This document shows, one piece after another, positions 32,736 to 45,173 of a stretch of DNA of 64,000 bases (its first letter is position 1; each line of letters opens with the position of its first letter). The position numbers were made by a program, and so were the translations under genes. Source of the DNA: Turritopsis dohrnii (taxonomy: Eukaryota; Cnidaria; Hydrozoa; Anthoathecata; Oceaniidae); the NCBI GenBank assembly GCA_027922465.2, contig BQMF02000254.1:372001-436000 (forward strand), read 5' to 3'. The notes under the pieces are model-generated. The model saw nothing but the letters and a program-made list of their open reading frames with translations, was not told where the DNA came from and did not search any database.

Positions 32736-34982
32736 TACGATGGAGCAACATCGAATCATGACTTGGTAGTTGAAAATAGTCCATTTTCTTTTAATCTAAA
32801 AGAAGGCAACAGCATTATCAGAAGTGCACCATGGATTTATATTAATGATTTGCCAAGTCATTTATTCAGCTGGCTTGGAATGCTAAAAGAGTATGTTAAT
32901 TGTTTTATATAGTTTGTAGATGCTTAAAGAATTAATAAAGCACAAGTTTTTATCTAATTTTCTATTTTAGGAATAGTTTACTTAACCATCAATATGTTAA
33001 AAACAATGAGATACATATCAAAATAGGAGGTGATCACGGTGGTGGCTCCTTTAAGATGAGCTACCAAATTGTGAATGTGGAAAAGCCAAATTCAAAGAAA
33101 AATACCATCGTTTTCAGTTTATTCGAAGCAAAGGATAAAAGGTGTAATTTAAAAATAGGCCTTTCGAGATTTACTGCACAAATTGATGAATTACAAACTA
33201 TGACATGGGAGTGAGTATACAATTTATCATAATCTTTAAACTTCAATAAAAGATATGTCTTGGAATTCATGGTTTTTATTTCACACAGAAACATGAAATT
33301 GAGGGTCTTTATCTTTGGGGATTACGAGCTCTTGTGTTCACTGTATGGAATAAGCGGAGCAAGTGGTAAGAATGTACTTAATCATATTCAAAAGCAGAAC
33401 AATAATACATACATACCAATTTACATTAATAGTGATATTAACCATCATCAACGATTCTTTTGCAGGAAGACACTGCTGCTTATTTTGCAACGTAACTTCA
33501 TCTGAGATGAAAGAACATCCCCATATGCGACATAGTAACCTAAGATCATTAGAAACATTGGATAATGACTTTCAAAGGTTTAAAGAAGATGGGGGAAACA
33601 TTAAACGAGCAAAGCTCTTTAATAATGTTATTGACGAACCAATTTTTAATGTGCCATTAGAACAGGTGAGTAAATTTTGAGGGGGAAATATTGGATCAAT
33701 TAAATAGCAACTAAACAACATTATTTTAATAACTTTAGGTAGCATTGCCAACTTTGCATATTTCTCTGGGCACTTACTTGAAGTTTTTTACAATGTAAGA
33801 AGACAACTGCCATCACATAGATATACAAATTGCTGGTCAAAATGCTATATCTGCAAAGAAAATCAATAATGATGAGTTTGACGCATTTGTATCAAAACAA
33901 CTACAAATAAGAAATTTGGAGTATATGGTTGAGGATTGTGACAACAAAGTAAAGCTGATATACGAAGCTATTGAAGTACACATTTTGAGAGATCCAGAGA
34001 GTGAAGAGGACATTAGAAAATTTTACGAGCCCAGAGTAGAGCATTTACTTAATAAAAAAAGGGAAAAAGTATGAATATGAAGAAACTTACTTTTTTTTAA
34101 TTTCAACGTCTTCCGGTAAAATTTCATGCATGTAAATAAATTGAATATTTAGACTGATGAACTGGCATCTTTGTTATCAGAGAAACTAAATAGATATTCT
34201 GGACCATGCGTAAAACAGCTTGATGAAGAACTGTGTAGGCTGAGAGTGGAGAGGCAGGCGTACCATGGGAAAAGTTTCATCGGTAACCATGTCCACAAAA
34301 TGCTTAAGGTATGAAAAATCTCCAAAAAGACCAAAATAAAGTGTGATTGGATAATGCTAGTGTTAAATGAAATTATTTCTTATTTTCAGGAAATGAATAT
34401 TATCAAATTGTGTAATTCATTGCCTATTATTTTTGTTAATCTGGGGTTTCTCAATACGTCAATACATAGGGAGGCCATTGAGATTTGCCAGAAATTCAAA
34501 TCACTATTTTCAAAATACTCGAAATGTCACAATGTCATGAATTCATGTCAGACATTTGATGAAATACGTATAGGAGAGTTAGGTAAAGTATAAAACTGAT
34601 ATAAAGTTTTATAATAACATTATTATTATTATATGTTCATTGTTTTTGTAACCATTATATTTTTCATATCTTAGAGGAATCAATAAAAGATTTAATGGAA
34701 TATTACCGAAAGACCTGGCCTGAAGAATCAATCACCCCAAAGATGCACATGTTGGAAGAACATGTTGTTCCATTTATTAGGAAATGGGGTGTTGGATTGG
34801 GCATTTATAGTGAGCAAGGCGGGGAAAGCATCCATGCCGAGTTTAATTCACTCGGCAGAATGTTTTGGCATATGAATGGGTGCACAAGGTTATCCAGTAT
34901 GATGAAAGAACATTACGTGAAGAATCATCCTATAGCGAAATCTCTTAATCTAGAACCGAAGAAAAGAAAGAGGGAAGAATAA
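32736..34982 (+). pseudogene. RAG/Transib-like DDE transposase exons (3' part of split gene)
   Basis: Exons are 32736-32890, 32971-33210, 33289-33365, 33466-33665, 33739-34068, 34153-34308, 34390-34582 and 34675-34982, joined by GT-AG introns in consistent phase. Key blocks are KIGGDHGGGSFKM (first Asp), VFIFGDYELLCSLYGISGAS (second Asp) followed by HCCLFC, and IYSEQGGESIHAEFNSL (Glu). These can be laid over RAG1 ADESD, TGYDEKL...CTLC and SEGNES. An in-frame TAA at 33796-33798 and a TAA just upstream of 32736 disrupt the frame. A short stretch near 32655-32700 (GIPWQKLKIMSR) may be a further upstream exon. The basic tail is KKRKREE. The alignment to RAG1 is my inference. Membership in one family with the RING exon at 21.3 kb is supported by the shared element ends. 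Confidence 0.65.
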
Positions 34983-35511
34983 AACCAATTGCCACAAAGT
35001 TTTACTGATGTACTGTTATGCATTAGGTTTTAACGTTTTGAAAATCAGTTAAAATATGATGATTATGATAATCATAATTTAAGGGTCTCCTACCTCTCCA
35101 AAAAAAATGACTGGTTCATGAAACTTAGTTTTTAAGGAACTTTATCCTATGTATAACAGCCTCAAAAACATATTTGGGCTTCAAAAATTTGCAATGGTAT
35201 ATTATAGGTCCCTTTCCAGGGCAGGTATAGGGCCCCAGAATTCGATGTCCCAAATTGTATACCACTTCATCGTCAAGTATTACTCTTTCATGTAAATTCT
35301 GAACTAGGAGCAGCTTCTCGAAACATTATGAAATACTTTGTCGCACGTGTGAAAGCCTGGGCACTGAGTGGTAAGCTCAGGGTACAGGCTGAAAATACAT
35401 AAATTTGATCACCAGACTTCAGATATCACACGCCATTATGATTCTCTCTTAAAAAGATCGTTAATCGACGCATGCGCATAATTAAAGTTACTCCGTAAAT
35501 CGCCGTGTTAA

Positions 35512-35795
35512 GGCCGGTTTCCATACAGCTGCATTTACGCTCGAGCGGAAAAAGCTCGTGAGATTTATAGAATAGGACCATTCCATCTATGCCGCTTGAA
35601 TTATTTTGAATAATTTTTGATCAGTTCTCTTTGTAATTATTAATTTTGACACCTTAGTTTACGTCTCTTGACAATATTTTTGATCTATAAATTATACATT
35701 GTACAAAAAAAATTTAATACGAGATCATGGAGGAAGCACCTCCGAAAGCTCGTAGTAAATGTGATTATATAACATAAAATGGTATTGGATGGATT
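35512..35795. other. Short intergenic stretch
   Basis: No gene or repeat was recognised between the RAG1-like element and the dispersed repeat that follows. Confidence 0.5.
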
Positions 35796-36330
35796 CTAAA
35801 ATAAATGAAAAATAAATGATAAAATGAATGAAGAATAATCGAAATAAAAATAGATTTTAAATGGAAAGAAATTCTAAACAACTAATAATTAGAACAAATA
35901 AAAATAAAAGGTAAAAATAAATAAAAAATGGTTTTAGAATTTATCAGAAATTTTGTAAAATGGCAATGTTAATTTTGTGGGATTATCTTCTAAACCAATC
36001 AAAACAACTGACGTTTTATGATGTGTACCTCCCCTGGTGGTACGCAGAGGTAACGCAAGTGGTGTGGGTGGTTGTGGAACGCCGCAGATAAGTGCACCCA
36101 CCAAGTATGACCTCATAGGAAACATTTATAGACGCGTATCTTTTGAACTGTTCATCACAGACATATGGTTCTATATATCATTTTAATCAGCTTTTCAAGC
36201 TCTAACTGATGGTAAAAAAATTTTAAAGCGAAACGAATCTTCATGATTTCCATCTGTACTGGATCCGAAAATTCTCCACATGGTAAGCCAGGCAAGTTTT
36301 CAAATTTAAATGTGATCGAGTAATAGTAAA
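35796..36330. repeat. Dispersed repeat, first copy (matches 63466-64000)
   Basis: Both copies begin CTAAAATAAATGAAAAATAA and run in parallel through TTTTAGAATTTATCAGAAAT, CTGACGTTTTATGATG, CTCCCCTGGTG and CAGACATATGGTTCTATATA to beyond GTGATCGAG. A short CTCCACAT insertion differs near 36275. At 63.47 kb the repeat starts exactly at the splice acceptor of an ankyrin exon. Confidence 0.8.
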
Positions 36331-38074
36331 TAAAATGTGGAAAATGTAAATTAACTGATCGTCATTCGAATCTATTGAAATTTTAAAAGAAATGAAGATA
36401 CATAAAACATAAACCAACAATAAATTTTTACCTATTTCAATAATATGTAGACGACAAATATTTAACTTTCTTAACTTATTAAATGAAATGAATTTTCGAA
36501 ATTTCCATTTATTCAAGAGCAGATCAGGATCTGAAAATATTCTACAATCTTGCCAACCATGCCAACGCGAGTGGAATCGTTGAAATTTTTTAAACGAAAA
36601 TAATCGGTAACATCTACAGAAATGAAAACTTGATCACAGATTTTTTTACCTTGTTGCTAAAGATATTTGTATGAGAAGTTAGAACATTTGTTTATTCAGA
36701 TTCAAACGTATCAAAAATTTAAAATCAATAACACCAGCATCACCGACGCTTACATGTCTCCAATCCAACTGAACGACGAGAAGATAATCGAACTATACTT
36801 GGCGGGAAGAAAAAGAACTTAATCTATTGTCATTTTATTTGAAAATCTACACAGGCAGAGTTAATAATGTTCGAAACTTATACATGGTTCAAATCACATG
36901 ACAAAAACAAAAGAATGACATGACAGCAACTTGGGAGGAGTTCGGAGTTCGGTAAAAACTGGAAGAGCTGTAGACTATGATTTTAACATCATCTAACATT
37001 CATTTCATTAAAAAGGTTTATTTAAAAGATCCGCTAACACCACCAGAGAGAAACTCCAGAGATACTATCGAAAAAATATAGTTCTTTGAAATCGCAGTTT
37101 GCATAGAGCTTAACCACGATTACACGATTTAGGGTAGTAGATAGTGTAAAATCGAAAAACACAAAAATCGAAAACACAAAGTTTATGAACTTCATGAAAG
37201 TGAAACAGCTTCATAATTTATGATTTTGGAAAAACACTCATATTTCAAGCTGAATATTTACACCCATTAACCCTCTTCGCAATAAAGGAATTTACGAATC
37301 TCTTATGATTCGCAATCACAATTTCATTCTGTTATCTACACCATCCCCTAACATTGCCCAGAGGATACAATGAAGCCAAATCAGCTGAGTCAGGCAAAAT
37401 TAGACTGTTGAATGACAAGTTCTTTTACGATGTATTAGCTGACTTAACATTCATCACATTATTAAGTTTCTTTTTACAAATAGAAGGGGCTAAAATGTAG
37501 CATAAATAATCCTGATTCCACGTTCGATATTGATTCAATGACTATAAGAACTTACATAGAACATTCACGATTCTGTGCCAACAAATATGGCTTTCAAAAT
37601 TTTCAATTCTAGTGAAGTGAAGTTTATGAATTAAGGACATGTAATTAGAGAAACAATAGATACATACAAACGAAGCGAAAGTTTATTACTAGTCAATTAA
37701 CACTGTGTTTAAACAGAAATATGGGAAAGATCTGCTTCATTTCTTTTTTACCTGTTAACAGTAAACATTGTTTGAGAAAAAATTTCTCAACTGGTCTCCT
37801 TTCTATGATCAGAGAACATGCTGATAAGTAGAATTTTTACATGTTATATTTGCATGAAAACACATATTCTATATTCTAAGTTTCACAGAAAACAGAATAG
37901 TTTACGTAGCCTCATTTATATCGAAAATCTTAAGTCGAAAATTGACTATATCAAATAAATCATACATACCACCAAAGTATTCTTTAGTTAAAGATGGCGT
38001 AGCTTCTGTGTTTGGTGGTTGGCTATTAAGAAAACGATGAAAACATCAGCATTAGCGGAACTAATTAAGCATAT
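36331..38074. other. Non-coding AT-rich stretch
   Basis: No convincing frame, RNA gene or repeat was recognised here. Confidence 0.5.
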
Positions 38075-38441
38075 TGTTGCTGCTGTGTGCAGCAATTAGT
38101 CGTTTTTTATGTTCTCCGTTGTAGTGCGTTCGTCCTTTCTTCTTTGTTCTCGTTCGTCGTGCTCAGTAGTTTTGTTTCTTTGTTCTTATTGTCTTAGCTA
38201 ATTATTTTTTGCGTATATATATACATTAGGTGTAATCTGTAAAGTTTATTGTTGTTGTGCTCGTATGATGTTAACGTTGAAGTGTGTACTGGATAGTGTT
38301 TTAGTAAGTATTTTTCGTTTATGTTTAGATATATTTATATGTGCGTATGTTAAGAGTTTTTTGTATTGTATTTTTTATAGCATCTTCATGATAGAAGCTA
38401 GTTTCAACCACTTCAACAGTAGTTATGTTTCTGTTGTTACA
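38075..38441 (+). repeat. Possible 5' LTR of the BEL element
   Basis: The stretch starts TGTTGCTGCTG and ends TTGTTACA about 50 bp before the gag start, and contains a TATATATATACA box. TG...CA borders and position suit a BEL/Pao LTR, but no second LTR was found for comparison. Confidence 0.4.
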
Positions 38442-38490
38442 GTAAAACACTTATAGTAAACAGTTAACACATACTTTAGACAAAGTTAGT

Positions 38491-41400
38491 ATGTCTTATG
38501 AGAGAGCACAGAGTAAACGCTCAAGAAGTCTTACAGAGAAAGGAAGGCTTTATGAGCTTGAGCTTCAGCAAAATAATAGGCTCAAACTAGAAAGGGAAAT
38601 CAGGACACAAATATGTAATATGGAACTTTTGATTGAAGATGACAAGATAGAAAAATTGGGTATAGAGTTCTCAAATATCAATCATCTCTTTGAACAATTC
38701 CTGAAGTGTCATGCTAGATGTCAGTTATTGATACAGTCAGAACAAGAACGTCAAGAAGATGACTATAGCACTGATTCACTCGACAGAAGAGTATTTTCAT
38801 GACACTTCAGGAATTGTTCAAAGAGATAATTGATATTTGAGAACTCTATACCCAATTTTTCTATCTTGTCATCTTCAATCAAAAGTTCCATATTACATAT
38901 TTGTGTCCTGATTTCCCTTTCTAGTTTGAGCCTATTATTTTGCTGAAGAGCATATGAGTTGTTGAACAATAGCAATGAAAGGTCTAGTATGATCAAAGCA
39001 GTTGAAGATAGACAACAAAAAGACGGTCAGAAACTTCAAGGCGAAACTGCACATAATAGTCATCAAGGTGTTCTTATCAAACCCAAAAGTCATCGTAGCC
39101 TCAATACATCTCACTCAAGTAAAAAATCTTCCAGCAGATCTTCTTCAAACAAGTTGTCAAGAAGTTTAGAAGACAAAATGGCAACAGAAAGAGCTAGGTT
39201 GGCAGAGCTAAAGGTCGAGGCTGAATTTGTAAAAAAGATGAGCATATTGGAACAAAAGAGCAAGGAATTGAATTTATGTTGTGAAATGGCTAAAGCAAAA
39301 GCAAAAATAAAGGCATATGAAGGAAGTTTTGCAGAAGCCAGTCAACCTGCATTTGATCTCGATGTAAAGGAAGCAAATTTGGGAGACTTTGAGGAAGAAG
39401 AGGAAGATAAGATCCAAGACAGAGAGTTTAAAAGGCAGTTTGTAGATGAATACGTATTAAAACATCAACAGAAATCGCTTCGAGAGAAAGAAGATCAAAG
39501 GCAGCTCAAACAAGATTCGGTAGTCAATAGGAATGACCTTGCAAGTCTTTTACGATGTATGCAAGCCCCTGAAGTAGACATTGACGTATTCAAAGGCAAG
39601 ATAACAGAGTATCGTTACTTTATGGCAAGTTTTAAAGAAGCTGTAGAGTCAAAAATTGATGATGGCAGAGGCAGATTAACCAGACTGCTAAAATATCTTG
39701 ATGGAGAGGCTAAAGAGTTGGTCAAAGGCTGCATCCATCTACCGTCTGATGTATGCTACGAGAAAGCTGTGAATCTATTGGACAAGCAGTATGGAGATCC
39801 GTATCGTTTGATATCATTTTGTAAGAAAGAGCTCAAATCATGGCCACGATTGAAAGCACACGACGGCGCTGCATACAGACAATTTTACAATTTCTTGTTG
39901 AATATCAAGTCAGTACGCATCACACTTCCCAACACACTGCAGTTTGACGATCCTGGTTTTCTGCAGTCCATTCAGCTTAAATTACCATCCTTTTTGCAAG
40001 ATAAATGGAATCGCGTTTATCATAATCATCGTAAGAAGACAGGACTAGAAGCAGGATTTGACGAGTTCATCAATTTTTTGGAAGAGGAAACCGAAATAGT
40101 AAACGATCCAAATTTTTCCAAGAATGCAGTAGAGTCAAAGGACGAGTTAGTTAATCAGCATACAGTTAGAAAGTTTAAGACCAACTTATCAACCACCAAA
40201 CCTAACGATGCTTCTTTCTCCAAGTCTAAGTGTTTGTTCTGTAGTGAAGCCCACGATATTGATGGTTGCAAAGGATACTTGAAGTTGACGTTGGTAGATC
40301 GAAAGAATTTCCTTTTCAAAAACAGACTTTGCTTTTGTTGCTACGGTAGAACCTCACCTGACCACAGTGCTAAGACTTGCAAAAACAAAAGAGTTTGCAA
40401 AATTTGTAAAGAACAACATCCTACAGCTTTGCATGGTTTCAAAAAGCCAACGAAGGAATCACCGCAGGAAAAACCTGAAGTTGAGAAAGAAAATGTCGAG
40501 ATCCTAGGTAGCTGTACGAAGTTAAATGTAGAATTCACCAGTTTGTCAGTAGTTCCAGTAAAAATTAGTCATCCAAAGGGATCCAAGGAAATATTTGTTA
40601 ATGCGTTGCTTGACAACGGTAGTCAAGGAACATTCATTCGTGAAGATATTCTCCACAAGTTGAACGTACCGACAGCACCTGCAAAGATCACAATCAAAAC
40701 AATGACTGGTGAGGAATCGGAAGAATGTTTGTCAGTCAACGATCTTCATGTTACGTCATCAATGATCAAATCAGATACAGTTAAACTACCAAAAACCTAC
40801 AGTCGAAAATCGCTACCTGTTAATGGTGAGGAGGTCCCAACGCCGGCAAAAATTAGAAGATGGTCATACTTAAATGAAATACAACGTTTCTTACCTCAAA
40901 ATGACAATGTTGATATTGGAATGTTGATTGGTGGAAACTGCCCAAAGGCGTTACAGCCCTTGGAAACTATATCCTGTCAGCAAGGTGGTCCTTATGCATA
41001 CAAATGTGCCCTTGGTTGGTGTGTGACAGGCCCTATGTATAGCTCCAGTATAGCTGAATGTAAAGATAAAGGCTGTAAGTCCATTAATGTCAATAGAGTT
41101 TCGTCTGTAGCGGTACATTTGAATTTCCAAGGCCAGATGAAAGATACATCGATCGTAGAACTGATCAAGCAAATGTTTAAGATAGATTTTGGTGGCGATT
41201 TAGAAGACCTGTACACTTCACAAGAAGATATAAAGTTCTTGAAGATGATGAACGAAAAGGCAAAGTTTGTAAATGGCCATTATGAATTACCTCTACCATT
41301 ACGTAATCCTGACCTTCATTTCCCGTGCAATCGTAGCGTAGCCGTAAGAAGAGCCCTCTATCTGAAACGAAAGCTACAGAGCAACCCGACAATGTACAAC

Positions 41401-42660
41401 CAATATGTCGATTTCATGTCATCGATCATTGAAAAGGGATACGCGCGTAAAGTCGAAATTACAGACCCTGAGCCCGTTGAAGGAAAGTTATGGTATTTAC
41501 CTCACCATGGTATCTACCACCCCCGTAAGCCCAATTCGATTCGCGTTGTATTTGATTGTAGTTCACAAAAAACAAGGCATTTCGTTAAACAACCAGCTAT
41601 ATCAGGGACCTGATTGTACAAATCAGTTGATCGGTGTTTTAATCAGGTTCCGAGAAGAACGCATCGCAATAAATGCTGATATTGAAAAAATGTTTTATCA
41701 AGTGAAGGTGCCAACAGACCAGCAAGACTATCTTCGGTTTTTGTGGTGGGAAACGGTGATTTATCTTCGAAACTTCACGATTATAAAATGTGTGTACACT
41801 TGTTTGGTGGTGCATCATCATCAAGCTGTTCCAATTTTGCGTTGCGAAAGACAGCAAACGATAACGTGAAATGTTATGGGGAGGAAGCTCAAGAAACTCT
41901 CTTGAAGAATTTTTACGTAGACGACTTGTTGAAATCAGTCAATAACGAAAAGAAAGCAATCAAGCTTGCAACCAACGTGAAAGATATGTGCCGAGCAGGA
42001 GAATTCAATTTGACCAAGTTCCTGTCGAATTCAAGAGCAGTCGTTAATGCTATCCCGATATCTGATCGTGCATCAAGCGTTCAAAATTTGGATTTATCAA
42101 AAGAACCACTACCAATCGAAAGAGCTCTTGGAGTATCTTGGTGTATCGAGAACGATTCGTTTCAATTTCACATTATCATGAAAGATACTCCACTCACGAG
42201 AAGAGGAATCTTGTCAAGCATCAGCTCTTTGTATGACCCTTTAGGCTTTGTGGCACCTGTTACCCTTATTGGCAAACAGCTCTTGCAATCAATATGCAGC
42301 GATTCCAAAGGATGGGATGACGAAGTTTCCGATGAGCAAAGAATCCTATGGCAAAAATGGCGATCTACGTTACCAGAATTAGAGAAGATTAAGATCAAAC
42401 GTTGCTTCAAACCTGATGATTTTGAGTAATGACCCTGAAGTCCGAAAACAGAAACCAATTAAAGTGAATATCGTCACAAATCGTATCAGTTTGTTAAATC
42501 GTCTTCTTCTACGTACTAATAAATGGCTTCAATTAAAGAAGATCGTATCCGCCATTTTGAAATGGAAATATAACGTAATTAACATCGCAACGATGAAACG
42601 AGCTGAAATTTCGATCCTGGAAAAGTGGATGTATAATATCGTATTCTTCACTAGCTTGCG
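38491..42660 (+). pseudogene. BEL/Pao retrotransposon gag-pol, decayed
   Basis: The gag start (38491) runs into an inverted duplication and stops at 38800. The frame resumes from 38959 to 41613 with a charged coiled coil, the DUF1759-type gag core (QAPEVDIDVFKGKITEYRYF), zinc-knuckle-like cysteines (KCLFCSEAHDIDGC, CFCCYGR) and an aspartic protease site (ALLDNGSQGTF). Reverse transcriptase starts at [15 protein letters not shown] frameshift near 41590 moves it to [11 protein letters not shown], and a second near 41750 moves it to the frame with NFYVDDLL. At 42427 a deletion removes RNase H and joins a remnant of the region before integrase (NDPEVRKQKP ... WLQLKKIVSAIL). No integrase or 3' LTR is present. 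The order identifies BEL/Pao. Confidence 0.9.
38563..38948. repeat. 151-bp inverted duplication inside gag
   Basis: Positions 38563-38713 are repeated in inverted orientation at 38798-38948 with about one difference, separated by 84 bp. The right arm introduces stops, although the frame after it equals the frame before it. Confidence 0.9.
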
Positions 42661-42778
42661 ATATATCTGCCGACATTTTCGTTCTTGCCACTTGAAACGA
42701 ATTGTCAGGATGAACCCAGGTGAGTTCTATGGAATTATCAGATAACATTTTCCCCTGAAGATCTTGTACAGGTTCTGG
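42630..42778 (-). CDS. Isolated fibronectin type III exon
   Basis: After a CAG acceptor (in TTCATGCAG) the minus strand reads PEPVQDLQGKMLSDNSIELT then W.HPDNS ... EYDII. The P.P..L.....SI.L.W..P pattern is typical of an FN3 strand A-C region. Only about 50 residues are present. The rest is missing or replaced by the BEL remnant, so this is a truncated exon of a receptor-like gene or a captured fragment. Confidence 0.5.
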
Positions 42779-44221
42779 CTGCATGAAGCTAAATACAAAA
42801 ACGATAAACACTGTCAAATATAACTATACTAACATGCTTTGAATACGTATACTTGGATCAACAGAAAGTGTTCAGAATTCAAAGTGTTCAAAAACAACAG
42901 GAACATAAGCAGACCGAAACAAAACCTGAAAACATCAAATATCCTTCCTACGGCATAACCGAAACGAAATATTTCAAGAAATATTTCTATTTCAAAGTTT
43001 CAATGAGGATAATAAAAATTGTTTTTCAACAAGTAAAGGAACAACTGAATACGCAGCATTTTCATCTGGTTTAGGCTTACTTTGCACCTCCGCCAGCTCG
43101 GTAACTTTGCAGTATTTCTTGTGTTGGGAATGATTTTTGTTGATTTTGATGGTAGTTATCTTAGATTCATTGCAGTAAGAGGAAGCAGCGTGGGGAATCT
43201 GTTTATCAGGATTTTCCGTCAGTAAGTATGAGAATATATCCAGTAAACTGCCATCAGAATGTCAGACATTCTGGAAGTGAAAATTCACTATGTGACGTCA
43301 TGACTTTTAAAAAAGCTGTAATGGCGATTTAACTCAGAATCTTTTTCATTTGGTATATCATCTAGGATAAAAAAAAGCATTACATGCTCAAAATTAGAAA
43401 AGAAAATCAAAGGCATAATTTCCCTTTAAAATAAAAAAACCAAATGGAGTGATGCTCCAGAGGATTTTGATAACAATCCATAAAATGTTACATGACTAAC
43501 ATAACATTTAAGCCTGGTTCAGACGTCATCGCCGTAATTGTCAGGTCTGAACCACGCTTTAAAAGAACAAAAGAAATAACAATAAATATTAGCGTTATTA
43601 ACAAAAGACAGTAGCTTCACAAATATTGTTTAAGATAACTTTTCGCATAAATATTTTTGATTTATTCCATTATTATAGATACTTTGCAACTTTTAAAGTT
43701 TTAAGAAAAAATTTACTTACGCCTAGTATCCACCAAAGCTTCACCAAAGTGTTTATGATTAATGCAAATACCCTATTACCCTGCATATAAAAGCACACCC
43801 CATTTATAGCTGCAATGCGCCTATATCTGGGTCATGGCCGCATGCACTTGTGTCCTGTCGTCAAAATGACTCAATCTCAGGTCTAAGCTTAGGGGAGGAA
43901 ACCAATAAAATATTCACATCTCAACGACCATTTATTTTGTTCTTCTCAAGTAATCTTTTACAAAAAGGTTCTCTTTAGATACCAGGGCCTTTCACTGTAT
44001 AGGTACATAATAATTCCAAGCCATTCCTTCTCCTGTTTTCCCTCTTTCCTCGTAATGTTACAGGATATCTTTGGCCCAACATGTAAGGCAGAACTACAGT
44101 ACTTTTCCCTGTCCATACAAAAGGCCCCCATTCCAGAATATGAAAAGATGTCCTAAAGGGTCAATTGAAAATAGGCTTTAAGTTAGCTTTTTTTTATTAA
44201 AAAAATTATGCCAAAAACATG
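42779..44221. other. Non-coding stretch with a small hairpin
   Basis: No gene is seen. At 43510-43559 a 50-bp hairpin occurs (AAGCCTGGTTCAGAC ... GTCTGAACCACGCTT, 14 of 15 paired). Confidence 0.5.
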
Positions 44222-44455
44222 ATTGTCCTTGTTATGTCGAGTTTAAGAGGGGCGTTAATTCGAGGGAGGCGTTGAGAGGGCATATATTTAAGAATTTGAG
44301 AATGGAATAGAATAAGGGTTACCTTTCTCTCCCTTGTGTGTGTGGGAGGGGGGAGTTGGGGTGGCTGGCATTTATTTAACTTTTTGAGTTTAGAGGGGGC
44401 GTTAATTAGAAGGGAGCGTTGAAAAGGAGGGCGTTTATTAGAGGATCTGATGCCA
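44222..44455. repeat. GGGCGTTAATT/GGCGTTTATTA island
   Basis: At least four GGGCGTTAATT or GGGCGTTTATT words alternate with AT-rich sequence, as in the islands at 8.8, 10.9, 15.2, 47.8 and 58.9 kb. Confidence 0.6.
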
Positions 44456-44639
44456 GTATGTCTAACGCAAATCCTAAACGCAAACGTGTCCATTAAATTT
44501 TATTAAAATGTTTAAGTATAAAAAAACAAAGCAGAAATGGATTTTGAAGAAGAAGATGTACATGTTATTTTGCTAGTAATATTGCTCTGAAAAAGACATT
44601 GTCATAGAAAAAGTGCTTGTAAAGAAAGGCATTTTATCA

Positions 44640-44803
44640 ACTGTACTCCAAGCGTTTCTATTGTTGGTTTTATCCAACCCCTCTTCTGACTTATCATATA
44701 AGCATGGATACTTTTTTACTTCCTGGGCTAAAGCTTCTTCTTCTTGCAGAGTATTTCTTTGTCTCTGTTCCCATGTCGTCTTTTCATCATGTTCCTTTGA
44801 CAC
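44640..44803 (-). CDS. Exon with the first half of a MADF domain
   Basis: The minus-strand frame opens MSKEHDEKTTWEQRQRN and continues EEEALAQEVKKYPCLYDKSE with NNRNAWSTVDKM. The L...V..YPCLYDKS ... NAW..V pattern is that of MADF (Myb/SANT-like, ADF1-type) DNA-binding domains. Only the N-terminal half is present. A downstream exon was not found. It may belong to a host regulator or to a Harbinger-type transposon accessory gene. Confidence 0.55.
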
Positions 44804-45173
44804 AGAATTATTCTATCTAAGATTTCCATGATTTAATAAAATGTCTTAAATGCATTTCCCTAACACAATGCATTTTTTTGTATTTAAATAGCACCACATG
44901 TTAAAGATAATGCTAAAGATCATTGGCATTTCTTCGATTTCTGAATTATGGCTGCTTTCGTGTTTTTTTTGCGTTCTTTCTGTACTGATCATTTATGTTA
45001 GTGTTTTAACGAGTTGGTGGACACTAGGTTTAAAGTGTTTTTATACAAGACTGGTTTCATCAGATGTGTTAAATCTTCAAAAGAAAAAAACGAGTTCTAT
45101 TATAAAAAACATTTACAATTTGGAAGAAATTTTGAAAATGTTTTAGATCTAATTTTGAATCTTATCATCTTAG

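Larger units (their letters stand above)
20856..35507 (+). mobile_element. RAG1-like zinc-finger DDE transposon shell with nested insertions
   Basis: The ends are flanked by TTAA (20852-20855 and 35508-35511). Both begin CACGGC and share an inner block ending TATGCGCATGCGTCGATT (left 20885-20910; right, in reverse complement, ending at the mirrored position near 35463). Inside lie an N-terminal exon with RAG1-like zinc fingers and RING (21311-22310) and a set of DDE transposase exons (32736-34982), both on the plus strand. The 10 kb between them is foreign: a recombinase/helicase unit, a MITE and a maT transposon. The shell alone is about 4.5 kb. The TTAA target fits several superfamilies (piggyBac, Kolobok, Sola3), so I leave the superfamily open. 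The closest concept I know is N-RAG-TP, a mollusc element with a RAG1-like N-terminus. The copy is inactive because of a frameshift and stops. Confidence 0.7.

Noticed and set aside
42416..42745. Independent gene after the BEL polymerase
   Set aside because: Its first part (DPEVRKQKP ... LKKIVSAIL) matches the BEL region before integrase, so it is the retrotransposon continuing after a deletion.
44898..45146. Signal-peptide exon of the membrane protein gene
   Set aside because: The frame has a hydrophobic stretch but is followed by a stop and no donor in the phase required by the exon at 45174.
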